This document shows positions 33,924 to 45,199 of a DNA stretch of 64,000 nucleotides, piece after piece; the first letter of the stretch is position 1, and each line of letters begins with the position of its first letter. The DNA comes from Cercospora beticola. Lineage: Eukaryota; Ascomycota; Dothideomycetes; Mycosphaerellales; Mycosphaerellaceae. The notes beneath the pieces were generated by a model. That model saw nothing but the letters and a program-made list of their open reading frames with translations, made no database searches and was not told where the DNA came from. Location: the NCBI RefSeq assembly GCF_033473495.1, contig NC_088942.1, positions 1,488,001-1,552,000 of the forward strand, in the 5' to 3' direction. The position numbers and the translations under genes were made by a program.

Positions 33924-35525
33924 TACTACTCGCCCACCCGCATGCAATTTCTGCCATATCTAATCGGCGCTGACTGCAGTGTTCGCACTGCTCGAGAGAC
34001 GGCGCTGGAACAATTCGATCCTCTCTGGCACGGAAGATATTGTACCAATTGCATTTCACGTGCAACTGCGTACATCAGAGGTTGAGCTGCGTAACGAACG
34101 TGCGTTGCGTTTTGTATGATTTGGAGCTATGTTTCGAACTTCGACTGAGGTCAATCTGACCAATCGTTATCGCACAGAATCTGGAAGCTGGAGATGCAAC
34201 TGCTCCCATTTTACTGGTGCTAATTGCGCTGCGACTGGCATTGTCTGCGCCAACGACTGGACGAAGACGATGCACGAAGGTCAGAGACATTGGGTTTGCA
34301 ACACTTCAGTTCTGACTTCGCTTGGGATGAAATCAGTCGGCGATGCGCCGGAAAAAGGCGAAAAGAAAAGGAGTGCAAAAAATACTTGGGGAAATGATGA
34401 GTAAAATTCAGCGAAGGCGCTGGCGGTTTCTACAACGACGCTCGGAAAAGAGCTTACATTTGCTTTCGGGAGAGAGGGCATTGGAGAGATACATTGGCGT
34501 TCTTGTCTCTTATGGTCTTTTGGTTTACGTTTATTCGGAAAGGGCGGGGCTGCATATACGCCGACCTCGAGGTTCGGCAGGTTTGGGAAGCGGGGAGTAC
34601 TTCGAAATTTTTGCGATGATCCGTAGCATTATTGTGTGAATGACCTTTGATGTAATGCGAATCTTGGTATGCTCTATCATCTTGATTCTTTCTGGCCGTG
34701 CTTTGCAGTGGGCTTCGGAAGCCACGCACGGAAATGTTCACACTGCTTGTCCTTTGGCGTAAGTGATGCGCTGATCGAGGTCATAGCTTAACGGACGAGG
34801 TCGGTCGCTCGTTCACAGACAGAACTCGGCGCCAGGTTCCTCAGCCTATATAGCCTTGAAGTTCGAAAAGATGTCAAGGCGCCGCCGCGGTGCTGCCTGC
34901 CATGAGAGCCAAACCCGCGTGGAGGACACAACCCGCCAGCCATATAAGCCTCTCCTGAAACTCGACACATGACTTCTTCGGCACAGGTATGTTACGTAGT
35001 GGCCGAAACGATCGGCAGCTTCATGTTGTACAATGGACAAGGGCGTGCGGTTCGTTGTGTCGCACAGATAGAGTAGTCGATGGAGCAAAGCGCCTACAAG
35101 CGAGATGAAACTCGGGCTTCATGCGCGTGTTTCTCGGCATAGATGGCGTAGAATGTGGTCTGGGACTTCTTGGAGGCCAGGATGTTACCAGGTCTGCAGT
35201 TCCACGGCATGCCGACAAAGACATTCATCACCTAGATAAGACAATTCGAATGACCACCTCACTGCAGGATCCTTGGCCGTGGAGCACCTCCTCCTTGGGA
35301 AGGTGGCACGGCTATGCAGTGAGTGCGTGCGTGCATGCGTTGCGTTGCGTGTGCAGACGGAAGATCTCCTGATCTGATGATATCAAGAGGAAACGGCCAC
35401 CCATTGTGTTTGCCGACCGTTGCTGCCATCCGTTGAACTGAAAGAACCCAATCGCTCAACTTACTTCACGTCAGAAACGCGAAACAAGACCACATCGAAA
35501 TCAGACACAACACCACACTACCACC
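33924..35525. other. Intergenic
   Basis: About 1.6 kb without a supported gene. Short frames at 34129-34639 have no domain. Near 35323-35353 there are GTGCGT/GTTGC short repeats. A CATATAAGCC stretch at about 34939 could be a TATA-like element but serves no evident gene. Confidence 0.4.
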
Positions 35526-36389
35526 ATGGACTACGAAACCGCAGACGGCTCCCAGTTCTCCCTCCGCGAAATCTGGACACCATCAGAAGAGCCAGAAGAA
35601 AACGAAGAAGAGGAATCCGAAGAAGATACCACCAGCAACACCAGCAGCAGCAGCACACCCACCTTCGAATGCACCCTAATAACCGCCTTCGTCGACGGCC
35701 GCGCCTACGCCGGAAAATCCCCCCAACGAATCTCACAGATGGACGACGTCGACGTAATCCAATACCTCGAACCCGTCCCGGACACGAACATCTTCCCCCT
35801 CATGCCCCCAGACTTCACTCGCGCTCCAGCCTTCTCCATGTCAGACCACTACCTCAAAGCGCCCCAATTCACCTACTCCGACACCCGTCCAGGTACAACT
35901 TTCGTCGCCGACCAACTCCGCTCCGAAGCCGCGATCCTGGAACTTTTATCAAAACATCCCCATCCCAGTATTGTAGAATACTACGGCTGTGTTTTACAAG
36001 AAAACTCACAACGTATAACGCATCTATGCCTCAAACGGTGTTATTGCAATTTGGCAGAATATGCTTCTGTCGGCCTCTCGGATGACGAAAAGGATTCTCT
36101 ACTGGAGCAGATCCAATCAGGACTCAAACATTTGCATTCACTAGGATTGGCGCATAATGATATCAATCCGGGAAATGTCTGCGTCGATGCGAGCGGGAAT
36201 GCCAAAATTGTGGACTTCGATTCTTGTGCACCTTTTGGAAAGAGGTTGGGGAAAGGGGTCGGGTGTGTGAGGGATGCGAATGGAAGGCCTGTGTCGGATA
36301 AAAAGAATGATTACGAGGGGTTTAAGGATGTGGTCGAGTTTTTGAGGAAAGAGAGGAAGAGGGTTTCGGCTTGCTATCCGCAAGATTGA
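35526..36389 (+). CDS. Diverged protein-kinase-like protein
   Basis: A single exon of 287 residues from ATG 35526 (ACCATGG context). Residues 1-60 are acidic and disordered. From ~105 the chain follows a kinase fold: KHPHPSIVEYYG, LLEQIQSGLKHLHSLGLAHND, with the catalytic-loop HND (His 210, Asp 212, Asn 217) and a metal-loop DFD in place of DFG (Asp 230). The glycine-rich loop is not recognisable and the usual VAIK lysine is not certain. The chain stops ~57 residues after DFD, so most of the C-lobe (APE and beyond) is missing. It belongs to a group of small kinase-like proteins common in Pezizomycotina. Activity is uncertain. Confidence 0.85.
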   Translation: MDYETADGSQFSLREIWTPSEEPEENEEEESEEDTTSNTSSSSTPTFECTLITAFVDGRAYAGKSPQRISQMDDVDVIQYLEPVPDTNIFPLMPPDFTRAPAFSMSDHYLKAPQFTYSDTRPGTTFVADQLRSEAAILELLSKHPHPSIVEYYGCVLQENSQRITHLCLKRCYCNLAEYASVGLSDDEKDSLLEQIQSGLKHLHSLGLAHNDINPGNVCVDASGNAKIVDFDSCAPFGKRLGKGVGCVRDANGRPVSDKKNDYEGFKDVVEFLRKERKRVSACYPQD

Positions 36390-37203
36390 GGTCTACTGCA
36401 CCAGCGGCATTCGACACGAATGCTTCGCTACACGATTCATCGCAGGATGTTGGCGTGCCATGGACTACAAATGTTGAAGAAACATCGCTAGCTCTGAATG
36501 AGCGCTCGATATGCTCAACTACACCTTGCCTCATTAGTACGACTGGAATATTGGAACTCCGACCCGGGCTTACCAGTTTGCTGCGTGTCGACGTTCTATT
36601 CGAGGCACCTCTATGAGCTTGATGCATCGCATTATGGCTGCAAAGATCGCTTCGGATTGAAAAGACTCGTTGCGATTCCGGGGATGGGGGAGAGAAGAGT
36701 GTGCGTAGTGATGATGTAGTAGTATGGTTTGTACGATTTGATGATCGGCCAAGTCTAAGGCATGGCCATGATCTCTTGTAATGGATAAGACGACTGCACG
36801 CTGTCTTCAGATCAACCGTATGTATATGCGTGTAGATGGTGCGTGATATCGCCTGGAATTCCTGAAGAGCTCGCCTGACTCCTCTTCCGACAACACTCAA
36901 TCCCAAGTGTTCCCCGCTGACGCTCTCGTTCATGATCCGCTCGTTTCGTCACCGCGGTGCTTCGACCCTCGTCCATCTGACACGCTGTAGCGCACTCTAT
37001 GCACTAATCCCTGACGTGCCACCTTTGATCGCCAAAACCTTTTCCCCAAACGCTGTGCTCCATGAATTCCATCACGTCCTCTATATTTACATGATTCTAG
37101 CTCCCAGCACTTGGAAAGCCTAAGCAATGTGCCTCTCGCTTGCGCAAAGATATTCTTGTTGTTGTGAAGATGATATAAGTCTCACCAAAGCGATGTGATT
37201 CTG
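36390..37203. other. Convergent intergenic region
   Basis: About 800 bp between the kinase-like gene and the GT31 gene, which point at each other. No supported coding or RNA feature. Confidence 0.4.
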
Positions 37204-38658
37204 TCAGCCCTGCCATTTGATACTGCAACCACTCATGCTCTTCCTAAACTTTTCGATTCGGCCTTGTATCCAGCCGCAGTTCCAGTGTTGCTCTTCTCGC
37301 TCGTCACTCTTTCCGAAGCGGATGTCGCGACCCAGGTGACATCGACCAGGCGCCCACATCCACTGGATACATTCGCCATCTCCCTCGCGGATGCACGCTT
37401 CAGCGCACAACTCTTCTGACTCAACTGCTCTCTGCTGAAAGTCTTTGAGCTTGTAGAAGTCTGTGTCATCTTTCTCTGCGAGATGTGCGGCTACGAACTT
37501 CTTGTCTTTGGACAGATTGTTCCACGAAGTTCGGTTTACGGAGACGTGCTGTGCGACGAAATGGTCGAAGATGTTGCCGTGCAGGTACTCATGCTGCCAA
37601 CCGTGCTCTTCGGCCCAGTCGAGCTGAAACTGCCAATACTGGTCGACTTCGATAGGGGTGACGTGATGCCATGTTATGGCAGGTGTACACCAGTGGTGAT
37701 GTGTGAAGTCGATCGTGCTTATCGTCTCGCCCTGAATGAGCGGCCATGCGGGTGTGAGCGGGATCTCAACCGCGAGGAATGCTCTCGCCAGAATCTCGTC
37801 ACCACAACAAGCCACCGCAGTCTCCCGTTCCCACGATTCGTCATATCGCTCTTTTCCTGCATTCTGGCGTGCTGCTGCGATCGTGTCGGCCGCTTTCCTA
37901 GAAACGACGACACCACTTCCTCCATGCGCAAACGTTGTGTCCCCAATGACATTCTGCGCGCCCAGATAGTATGGCTTCTTGGGATCCATCTTTTGCAGCC
38001 AGAGCAGCAAGTTCAGCCACGACAAGCTCGTGTCCGCCTCAATCATGACGAACCAGTCGATCTTGTCATCGGCAGTCTCAAAGACTTGATGAAACATGGG
38101 CAGAAACTTCCACTTGTCCAGATTCCACCCATTCCCGCCTTGTAATTTGCTCATATCCTGGCCCTCCCGCTGCCATTTCTCGATCGCCCTGTACAGCTTG
38201 AAGTCCTCATGCTCTTCCCGGATCTTCTGGCTGACTGGAGCAATTGCATCGTGGATTTGTACATCGGCGAAGGTCTGGTTTAGATCGGAGAAGATCATAA
38301 AATTGGGCACGCACTTGAAAGTGGTGACGAAGTGGGTTGGCAGCTTCTGATACAGCTCGGTAGCTCCAGTTTTGAGTATTACCATGACTCTATCGGCGCC
38401 GGGCAAAGACTTGCAGTCCACATCTGCATTGCTCGCCGGCGGCAGTGGGGGAGGCGGGCTCGTATCGATCTCGATGAGCGGCTTGCCATCTTCTTGTGGA
38501 GCAAGAGGTGCCGGCTGCTTGTAGGCGGTCGTGTATTCGCGGGCCGTGGGCAACCATGTATCCCGGAAGAGGATGACGGCGACCAGCAGGATGGAGATGA
38601 TGGCGATTCGAGGCAGGGTGAAGCTGCGGGCAGCCGGCCAGAGGGAAGCGACGCTCAT
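37204..38658 (-). CDS. GT31-like (fringe-type) glycosyltransferase with PAN-like tail
   Basis: A single minus-strand exon of 484 residues starts at ATG 38658. Residues ~16-31 are a signal anchor (IAIISILLVAVILF), so the protein is type II, probably Golgi. The catalytic part shows RVMVILKTGATELYQKLP, WFVMIEADTSLSWLNLL (DxD-like metal site EADTS), YLGAQNVIGDTTFAHGGSGVVVSRKAA, and CCGDEILARAF, as in fringe-like and DUF604 glycosyltransferases. The last ~80 residues hold a Cys-rich apple/PAN-like module (CAEACIREGDGECIQWMW, RCHLGRDIRFG). Family members add sugars to glycoproteins; donor and acceptor are unknown. The fusion is frequent in fungal members. Confidence 0.9.
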   Translation of the reverse strand: MSVASLWPAARSFTLPRIAIISILLVAVILFRDTWLPTAREYTTAYKQPAPLAPQEDGKPLIEIDTSPPPPLPPASNADVDCKSLPGADRVMVILKTGATELYQKLPTHFVTTFKCVPNFMIFSDLNQTFADVQIHDAIAPVSQKIREEHEDFKLYRAIEKWQREGQDMSKLQGGNGWNLDKWKFLPMFHQVFETADDKIDWFVMIEADTSLSWLNLLLWLQKMDPKKPYYLGAQNVIGDTTFAHGGSGVVVSRKAADTIAAARQNAGKERYDESWERETAVACCGDEILARAFLAVEIPLTPAWPLIQGETISTIDFTHHHWCTPAITWHHVTPIEVDQYWQFQLDWAEEHGWQHEYLHGNIFDHFVAQHVSVNRTSWNNLSKDKKFVAAHLAEKDDTDFYKLKDFQQRAVESEELCAEACIREGDGECIQWMWAPGRCHLGRDIRFGKSDEREEQHWNCGWIQGRIEKFRKSMSGCSIKWQG

Positions 38659-39465
38659 GATGGCCTATTACCGTGCAATGCTCGAGTGCAGAGAGTAGCA
38701 GGCGTCGCGGGTCATTGAAGCGGACGACGGTGCACTTGGTAGGTCGCGGGTAGCAAGCAGGTGCATACAAGCAGTGTCATGGGCATGCAATGAAGAGGAG
38801 AGCGCGTAAAGTCAGTCCAGCATCAGCTGCACGAGGAGTGTTTGGCAGATACGAGCAGATGCGTCGTCATCAGCGGACCGAAGACATGGCGTGAGTTGGA
38901 ACCGTTGCTCGCCTGTCCGTGATCATGCAGGAGCACGTCTGCACGTTGCTGTCCAGCTCCTCTCCCTCGTCGCCAGCTCCGCGCGTACGAAGCGCCGGAG
39001 GTTTTGCATGTGATAGAGCGATCTGCACGGAGCTCTGAATCGAGTGCAACGGCCTTCAGCTGCTTGTGTCGAGGCTTGGCCGAGCCAAGTTCGAACGAAG
39101 TCCGCTCCCACGTGCTGTGTCACCAGCACAAATACGACCTCTTCTTGGTGAGCAGGAACTACGGCCAGTGCTCCCATCAAGTCCACGCTGTACTCAGCCC
39201 TATCGCCCTCAACCTTCACATTGATTCCTGATCTCGACTGAGCATGCTATTGCCGTCCAGGAACCAGTTACCGTCTTACTCAACCAGACATGGTTTGGGC
39301 GGATCGGATCGGTGCGCCTCCTTGCGCCATTGTCAGGGACGACTCTGCTCAAACTCAATGTGGTCGACATCGGTCTCGTGATGAGCGCAGCGTGATACTG
39401 ATCAACCCGTCTGACTTGCGATGGATGCTTCGACATAGGCTCGCGAGCCTGCGACATGGCCTGCG
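38659..39465. other. Divergent intergenic region
   Basis: About 800 bp of shared upstream DNA for the GT31-like gene (minus) and the PLC-like gene (plus). No further feature is seen. Confidence 0.4.
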
Positions 39466-40752
39466 ATGCTCAAACCGCTCACCACTCCGGCATGGCGCAT
39501 CTGCGTGATCTTCAGTGTCATTGCTGCCGGTCTCCTGGTTTTCGCCTCCATAGCTCGCCTGTCCGGACCATTCCTGGGCTTACCGAGCGGGCTTCCTACC
39601 TTCTACAGTGCACCTGAAGAGCATTACCTCTCATCTTTGGCACTGGACAAAGTGTTACAGGATGCCTCGCCCATCTTCGGACACGCCTCGAGCCTATTAT
39701 TACCCAACACCGTGGAACCGGCGACAGCCACGTGGATGAAAGCGTACCACGATGAGACGAGAATTGTGCACCTAAACTTGCCCGGAGCACATGATGCTGC
39801 CACTTGGAATTACAGCCGTGCTACACAAAAGGCGCTGAAATATGTCAACGACCTTGCACATATCTCGGCTGTGGACCCGGCCAATTACAAATGCCAGTCT
39901 AGGTCGCTTTCACAAATGCTCAACGCTGGAATCCGTGTGTTTGACCTTCGGTACGCATTCGATGTGACGAGGACGACAATGGTCTTTTGGCATGGCAATG
40001 CTCTGCAGTCCGAAACTGCAACCGTGGAAGACGTGATGTACGCCTTCTATGCTTGGCTGGATCTCCATCCCAGTGAGGCTCTATTTCTATCCTTTCAGCA
40101 TGAAGGTGGAGGCGACGACATGCAGACACAACTGTCTCTGTATGAAACTCTAAGCTCTCCCGCCGCGAAGAGATATATCGTGCAAGCAAAGGGAGAGCTG
40201 GGCACTCTTGCGAAAGCCAGAGGCAAGATCACTCTCCTCAAACGCTTCGATCTTGACCTCATTCAGAAGCAGTACGAGAGTGCTCTTCCAGGATTGCACT
40301 TCTCACCCAAGAAATGGACTGTCAACGGCGCGGACATTGAGCTCGTGTACAACGAGACTACAGAGGAAACGGCATACATCCAGGACTATTTCTATCCGAT
40401 GGCTGAAGTTGGCTCGCCAGCCACGACTACCATCAGCATGAAGATGAATGCTACAGAGGCTCACCTTCAACGAGCAGCCTCAGACTACCATCCTGACAGT
40501 TTGTTCTGGGGCTTTGCATCGAGCACGAACACGGGTAACAAGCCTCCTGACACTCCTGAAATCCAGGCCCTCGGCAATGGCACTCTAACGCCGGATGGAG
40601 GGGTAAACCAACAGCTAATTCCTATTCTCAACAGCATGAAGGGCAGGAGGCTGGGCATCATGATGTTCGACTTCTTCGAGGAGCCGGAAGACCTCGTTTC
40701 ACTGTACCTGAATCTACTGAGCCCAGAAGAGGCGTTGAACTATGGGGCGTGA
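39466..40752 (+). CDS. PI-PLC X-like phosphodiesterase, membrane-anchored
   Basis: A single exon of 428 residues starts at ATG 39466. Residues 10-30 form an N-terminal signal or anchor (ICVIFSVIAAGLLVFASIA). The catalytic fold is of the PLC-like phosphodiesterase superfamily. The first catalytic His is in LNLPGAHDAATW (~residue 108), the metal-site pair is in GIRVFDLRY, and the second His is in VFWHGNALQ. Then come LFLSFQHE and a C-terminal LGIMMFDFFEEPED. Related fungal proteins cleave phosphatidylinositol or its glycan anchors, while other members are inactive. Several N-glycosylation sites suggest an extracellular or lumenal body. The substrate is not readable from sequence. Confidence 0.88.
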   Translation: MLKPLTTPAWRICVIFSVIAAGLLVFASIARLSGPFLGLPSGLPTFYSAPEEHYLSSLALDKVLQDASPIFGHASSLLLPNTVEPATATWMKAYHDETRIVHLNLPGAHDAATWNYSRATQKALKYVNDLAHISAVDPANYKCQSRSLSQMLNAGIRVFDLRYAFDVTRTTMVFWHGNALQSETATVEDVMYAFYAWLDLHPSEALFLSFQHEGGGDDMQTQLSLYETLSSPAAKRYIVQAKGELGTLAKARGKITLLKRFDLDLIQKQYESALPGLHFSPKKWTVNGADIELVYNETTEETAYIQDYFYPMAEVGSPATTTISMKMNATEAHLQRAASDYHPDSLFWGFASSTNTGNKPPDTPEIQALGNGTLTPDGGVNQQLIPILNSMKGRRLGIMMFDFFEEPEDLVSLYLNLLSPEEALNYGA

Positions 40753-40973
40753 GCTGCGAAGCTGTTTAGAATATAGATATAAACCAGCAGATGTTCACTA
40801 TCCACTTTTCACGTGCATTTAATCCCCCTGCATTATTGATACGCAGCCCTGTTCAACGGCCATTGACCAGTGGCTTGGCGCATGTGGCATGTGAAAGTGG
40901 ATCCTTGCGGCTTTGAGCACGTCGCGACACACGACACGCGACTTCTTTTACCTCTACCAACAACGTCGCCAGC

Positions 40974-41890
40974 ATGTTTTCACAATTCCAGGCCAGCTAT
41001 CAGCGCATAGACGCTAGCTTACAGAAGCTCACCGACTCCATCGCGGCCTACAACCCCTCCCTCGCCGCGGCAGATGAGCTTGTTGCGGCAGAAGAAGCTG
41101 TGAAGCAGAACTTGGACGACTGTAGGCTCGCACTACAGCATGAATACCATCAAGATACTGAATCGTGAGCGCAGTGGTCAGACATCAGCAGAATTACCTC
41201 CGAATCCAGGAGCTCCGTGCGACGACCGAGTCGCTCGACGAGACGATCAAAACCACGCTCCGCCTGCTCGCTGAAGCGCGCAAAGACATCGCCTCAATTC
41301 CCGCAATCGACACGAGACCGAAAGACCGGAAACCACAGATCGACATTCACGAACTCCTCACATACGCGAAATACATTGCGCCGACTACCGTACCACCCAC
41401 ATACCGCAAACCGCTCAAAGATGACGCGCAAGCGCAGTCGAAGTCTACGGACCCCAACTCTATAACGGCAGCCGAGACAACAGGCGACAATAATGCTCAA
41501 ATCTCCAACGGCCTCTCCACACCTCAAGCCGAAGACCAAGGCCCCGCCTTCACCAAAGCCGAAGGCAACGTCGGCCACAAGTCATTGCAAGAGCAGGATC
41601 TGGCATGGCTGAACCCGGACCTCGACGCGGACTTCCAGCCTTGGCCGAACCAATATGTCATGAACAGAGGAGCACTGGCAGATGTTCAAAAGATGGTAGA
41701 GCGGGGAGAAGATCCGAAGATGAAGTTGAGTAAAGAGGAGCAGGAGATTGAGGATCAGAGACGGGCGAAGGAGGAGGAAGAAGCAAAGGCGCGAAAGGCG
41801 GAGGAGGAGAGGAGGGCGAAAGAGATGTTTGGCGGACATGTGCAGAGGAGAGGAACGGTCGTCGAGGGCTTCAACCCGGATGATCTGTAG
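40974..41890 (+). CDS. MED4: Mediator of RNA polymerase II transcription subunit 4
   Basis: Exons 40974-41121 and 41175-41890 are joined across a 53-bp intron (GTAGGC...GCGCAG) and give 287 residues. The splice gives QNLDDLVRHQQNYLRIQELR, continuous with the MED4 coiled coil; unspliced, the frame would stop at 41168. Seen: LTDSIAAYNPSLAAADEL near the N-terminus, the long coiled coil to ~residue 95, then DIHELLTYAKYIAPTTVPP, the family signature. A Gln/Thr linker follows, then LNPDLDADFQPWPNQYVM and a charged Lys/Glu-rich helical tail. MED4 is a subunit of the Mediator middle module in the nucleus. The GTAGGC donor is weak but the fit of the protein is exact. Confidence 0.92.
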
Positions 41891-42286
41891 AGGCCATCAG
41901 GTCCGGCCTGGCATGCGCGTGAAGTACTTTGCATATTTGAGAGGACTGCGTCGGACTTTGGCTGATGATCTGGAAACTATCAAGACGCCTGCGCTGACAG
42001 CCTTGCATAAGTCACATCAATACACACAGCGGAAACATCTCTGTGGCAAGGGCAAGCAACAAGTTGCTATTCATGAACATCCTATGCCTGCGATCTGCAC
42101 ACATACCAATTCGGGAGCTCGCATTCGCGATGTGCTAAAGCTGCAGATTCATACCGCATACAGCACAGCTGAGCTACCGCCACACCCGCCCTCAAGGCCA
42201 CGCCAAGGCAGGGCTGAGCGACTAGCAACCTCCAACCATCCGAGAGTACTGCTCTTGTCCTTCATGTGTCAAAGTAGTGCCACATT
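41891..42286. other. Intergenic
   Basis: About 400 bp between MED4 and the ankyrin gene, both plus strand. No separate feature is seen. Confidence 0.4.
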
Positions 42287-45003
42287 ATGGATCCGCTGTC
42301 CATCGCAGTTGCTGTGTCAAGTCTCGCCATCGCGACTGCCCGCGTGAGCAATTCAATCCACGACATAGCAGGCAAAGCCAATCGAGCGAACACTACATTG
42401 ACCGCAATATCTGCAGAATGCGCCATCATCTCGTCGACGCTCGGCCAGGTCGAACACCTTGTGAAAGCGGATCCGACGGCATTCTCGAGCAAACTAACAG
42501 ATGCAGCACATAACGATGCTGGCGTGCCCTCTCTAGGAGACAATTTGCGCAATGCGCTGGAGAGCTGCGATGTTACCATCGTGGCTCTGTCCGATACAGT
42601 GGGCAGGTGCGCCTCGAAGACCGGGCGTACTCTGCTAGGGAAAGCAAAATTTCTGTGGAATGAAGCAGAGCTCACAGAAAGGCTGCAAACGCTGCGAGGA
42701 TTGAATCAAGCACTCACTGGGCTGCTATCGGCCACACAGGCGTATGCGGCCTCTTCACCATTATGAGAATATTGCTGACAACGTGTCCCAGAGACTCTTT
42801 GACCAACGTACGGCGCATCCTGAGTGACAACACGGCTGCCCTCGAGACTATGGTGAGAAGATCTCGTACATACCGCAAGAAGTACGTTCCGAGCATTCTC
42901 AGTGGCGCTGAAGTTACTCTGTTTGAGTTCGACGATCAAGTCGTGGATAGCCCAGCTTATCGGAGAGCCTTTAATTCTTTTCAGGCGTCGACGGGATCTC
43001 GTACTCTTGTCAACGATAACGAGACACGCCGGGAGGATGCCTCCTTCGTTGTGGTAGACCACCATAAACCTGAGAAGAAAATAGAACCTCAGAGTCCATC
43101 TTCTGTGCCCTCTTCACTGCCGATCCGAGAAGTTGCCACACCACAGGCTGCGCCGGATCTTTCGAATCCGGATCAGAAAGCACTAAGTGAGAAGCTGTTC
43201 GCTGCTGTGCGCGATGTCAAGGTCGACCAGGTCAAGTCGTTCTGCTCACAAGGAGCTGATCTATCCGCGCGAAATGCCCAGGGCTTGCAACCACTACATC
43301 TGGCTGCAAACAACGGCAGTCTAGAGGTGGTCAAAGTGCTAGTGTCGTATGGTGCAAACATAGAGGCTACCACGAACGACAATGATGGGATGGTACCACT
43401 ACATCTCGCATGCAGAGAGCAGAAGACTCCAGTCGCGCTGTACCTTATTCGAACTGCTGGAGCGAATATACATGTGCAAGACAAGCATGGGAACTGGCCG
43501 CTGAATCGGGCCGCTATCAAGGGCGATTTGCAGGTCATCAAAGCACTTCTGACAGCTGGAGCTGACCTCGAGTGTGTTGGGTATCTCGGCTGGCATCCAC
43601 TGCACCATGCGGCTGGGAACTTGCATGTGATAGCGACACAGCTACTGCTGAGCAAAGGAGCCGATATAGCAGCGGAAGCAGAGAACGGAGACAGCCCGTT
43701 GCACGTTGCGGCAGAGTTCAACGCTGCTGCTGTTGCCGATCTGCTGATTTCTCGAGGCGCGGAACTGGATGCCATCAATCACGCTGGCGATCAACCTCTT
43801 CACAAAGCTGTATTCAAAGGCATGACGGTCACTATCGATCTGCTGCTCAACAAAGGCGCAGATATCGAGGCTTTCGAGAGCAAAGGTGGGACCGCACTAC
43901 ATGTCGCCGCTGAACAAGGCACTACTGCGGCGGCAGAGTTATTATTGGCTCGAGGTGCTCGTCTAGACGCCATAAACAAGTCAAGCAACCAGCCTCTGAA
44001 CGTAGCGGTGGCCTTCGGCCACTTTGCGATCGCGCAAGCCATGATAGAGAAGGGCGCCGACATAGAAGCCAGAGGAGCCGGCGGCTGGAGTGCGATACAT
44101 CAGGCAGCCCGCAACAACAGACCTGAAATACTGAAGTACATAATCTCCAAAGGCGCCGTCCTGGACCCTCGCGCGGACGAGGGCGACAGGCCCATCCATC
44201 TCTCACTCCGCTGGCATCACTTACCATGCGTGAAAATCCTCGTCGAAGCCGGAGCAGACATTGAAGCGAAAGGCCAATACAACCAAGCACCACTCCACAT
44301 CGCCGCCGAGATCTCCAACACCTTGACAGTCGAATACCTGGTCAGCAAAGGAGCAAGCGTCACATCCTACATGGACAACGACCAACCTCTCCACCGCTCC
44401 GCACGAGTCGACAAAGCCGAAAACGCCCGCATCCTCATCCGCGCCGGTGCGAATCCCACCGCAGTAAACAAAGTCGACGTCCAACCTATGCATCTCGCCG
44501 CAGGCCTCGGCCACATTAACGTCGTCAAACTCCTCCTCGAATACGGCGTCCCCATCGACATCGAAGACGTCCCCGTCCCTTCCACCTCCGATTCTCCTCA
44601 ACCGCCTCTCGTCCGCTGCGCAGGAAACGGTCATCCGAAATGCTTGGAATTCATGTTATCGCAAAAATGTAATATTGAACTTGCTTCAGCGAATGGTGAT
44701 ACGGCGTTGATTGTTGCGTGCTGGAATGTGAAGGTTGAATGTGTGAAACTTATGTTGAAGGCGGGGGCGAATGTGAATTCGAAGAGTGATAATGGGTATT
44801 CGCCGATGCATTGTGCGGTTAAGAAGGGGAGTGTGGAGATTGCGAGGTTGTTGTTGGAGACGGGGAGGTGCGATTTGGGGTTGAGAAATGCGGATGGGAA
44901 GACGGCGGCGGAGTATGCGGATGTGGAAGGGAAGGGGGAGATTGGGGAGTTGTTGAAGGGGTGGAAGGGGAGTGAGAACGGGGCTGGGTTGATTGACTTG
45001 TGA
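42287..45003 (+). CDS. Ankyrin-repeat protein with NLR-type helical N-terminus
   Basis: Exons 42287-42741 and 42792-45003 (50-bp intron GTATGC, GCTGAC branch, CCCAG) give 888 residues. The N-terminal ~150 residues (MDPLSIAVAVSSLAIATARV...) are the helical domain found at the start of many fungal STAND/NLR-like and ankyrin proteins. A linker of ~120 residues follows. From ~residue 290 to the end there are about fourteen to sixteen ankyrin repeats (for example GLQPLHLAANNGSLEVVKVL, PLHVAAEFNAAAVADLLIS, PMHCAVKKGSVEIARLLLE). There is no NACHT or NB-ARC domain, so this is an NLR-like protein without its NTPase. Ankyrin stacks bind partner proteins. A role in non-self recognition is possible but only inferred. 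Confidence 0.88.
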
Positions 45004-45199
45004 TTGGAGGTGTGAAAGGTGAAGACTTCACTTCTCACGTTGAAGTGATTGAACTTTCTGGAACGAGCGGAATGTGGCTTGGCTTCTGAAACACGGATAA
45101 GTGACGGCAAGCAGCAAACACAACAAGCTGATGGCTTAAAACAGTCACTGCGGCTTTCCCTTGTCCGCTCTTTAAGATCTTTGTACGAACACCCTCAAT

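Noticed and set aside
41122..41174. Two adjacent genes or a frameshift in MED4
   Set aside because: A 53-bp intron explains the frame change and restores an uninterrupted MED4 coiled coil.
42763..42791. Separate ankyrin gene starting at ATG 42763
   Set aside because: These bases lie inside a canonical 50-bp intron; splicing fuses the ankyrin part to the NLR-type N-terminus in frame.
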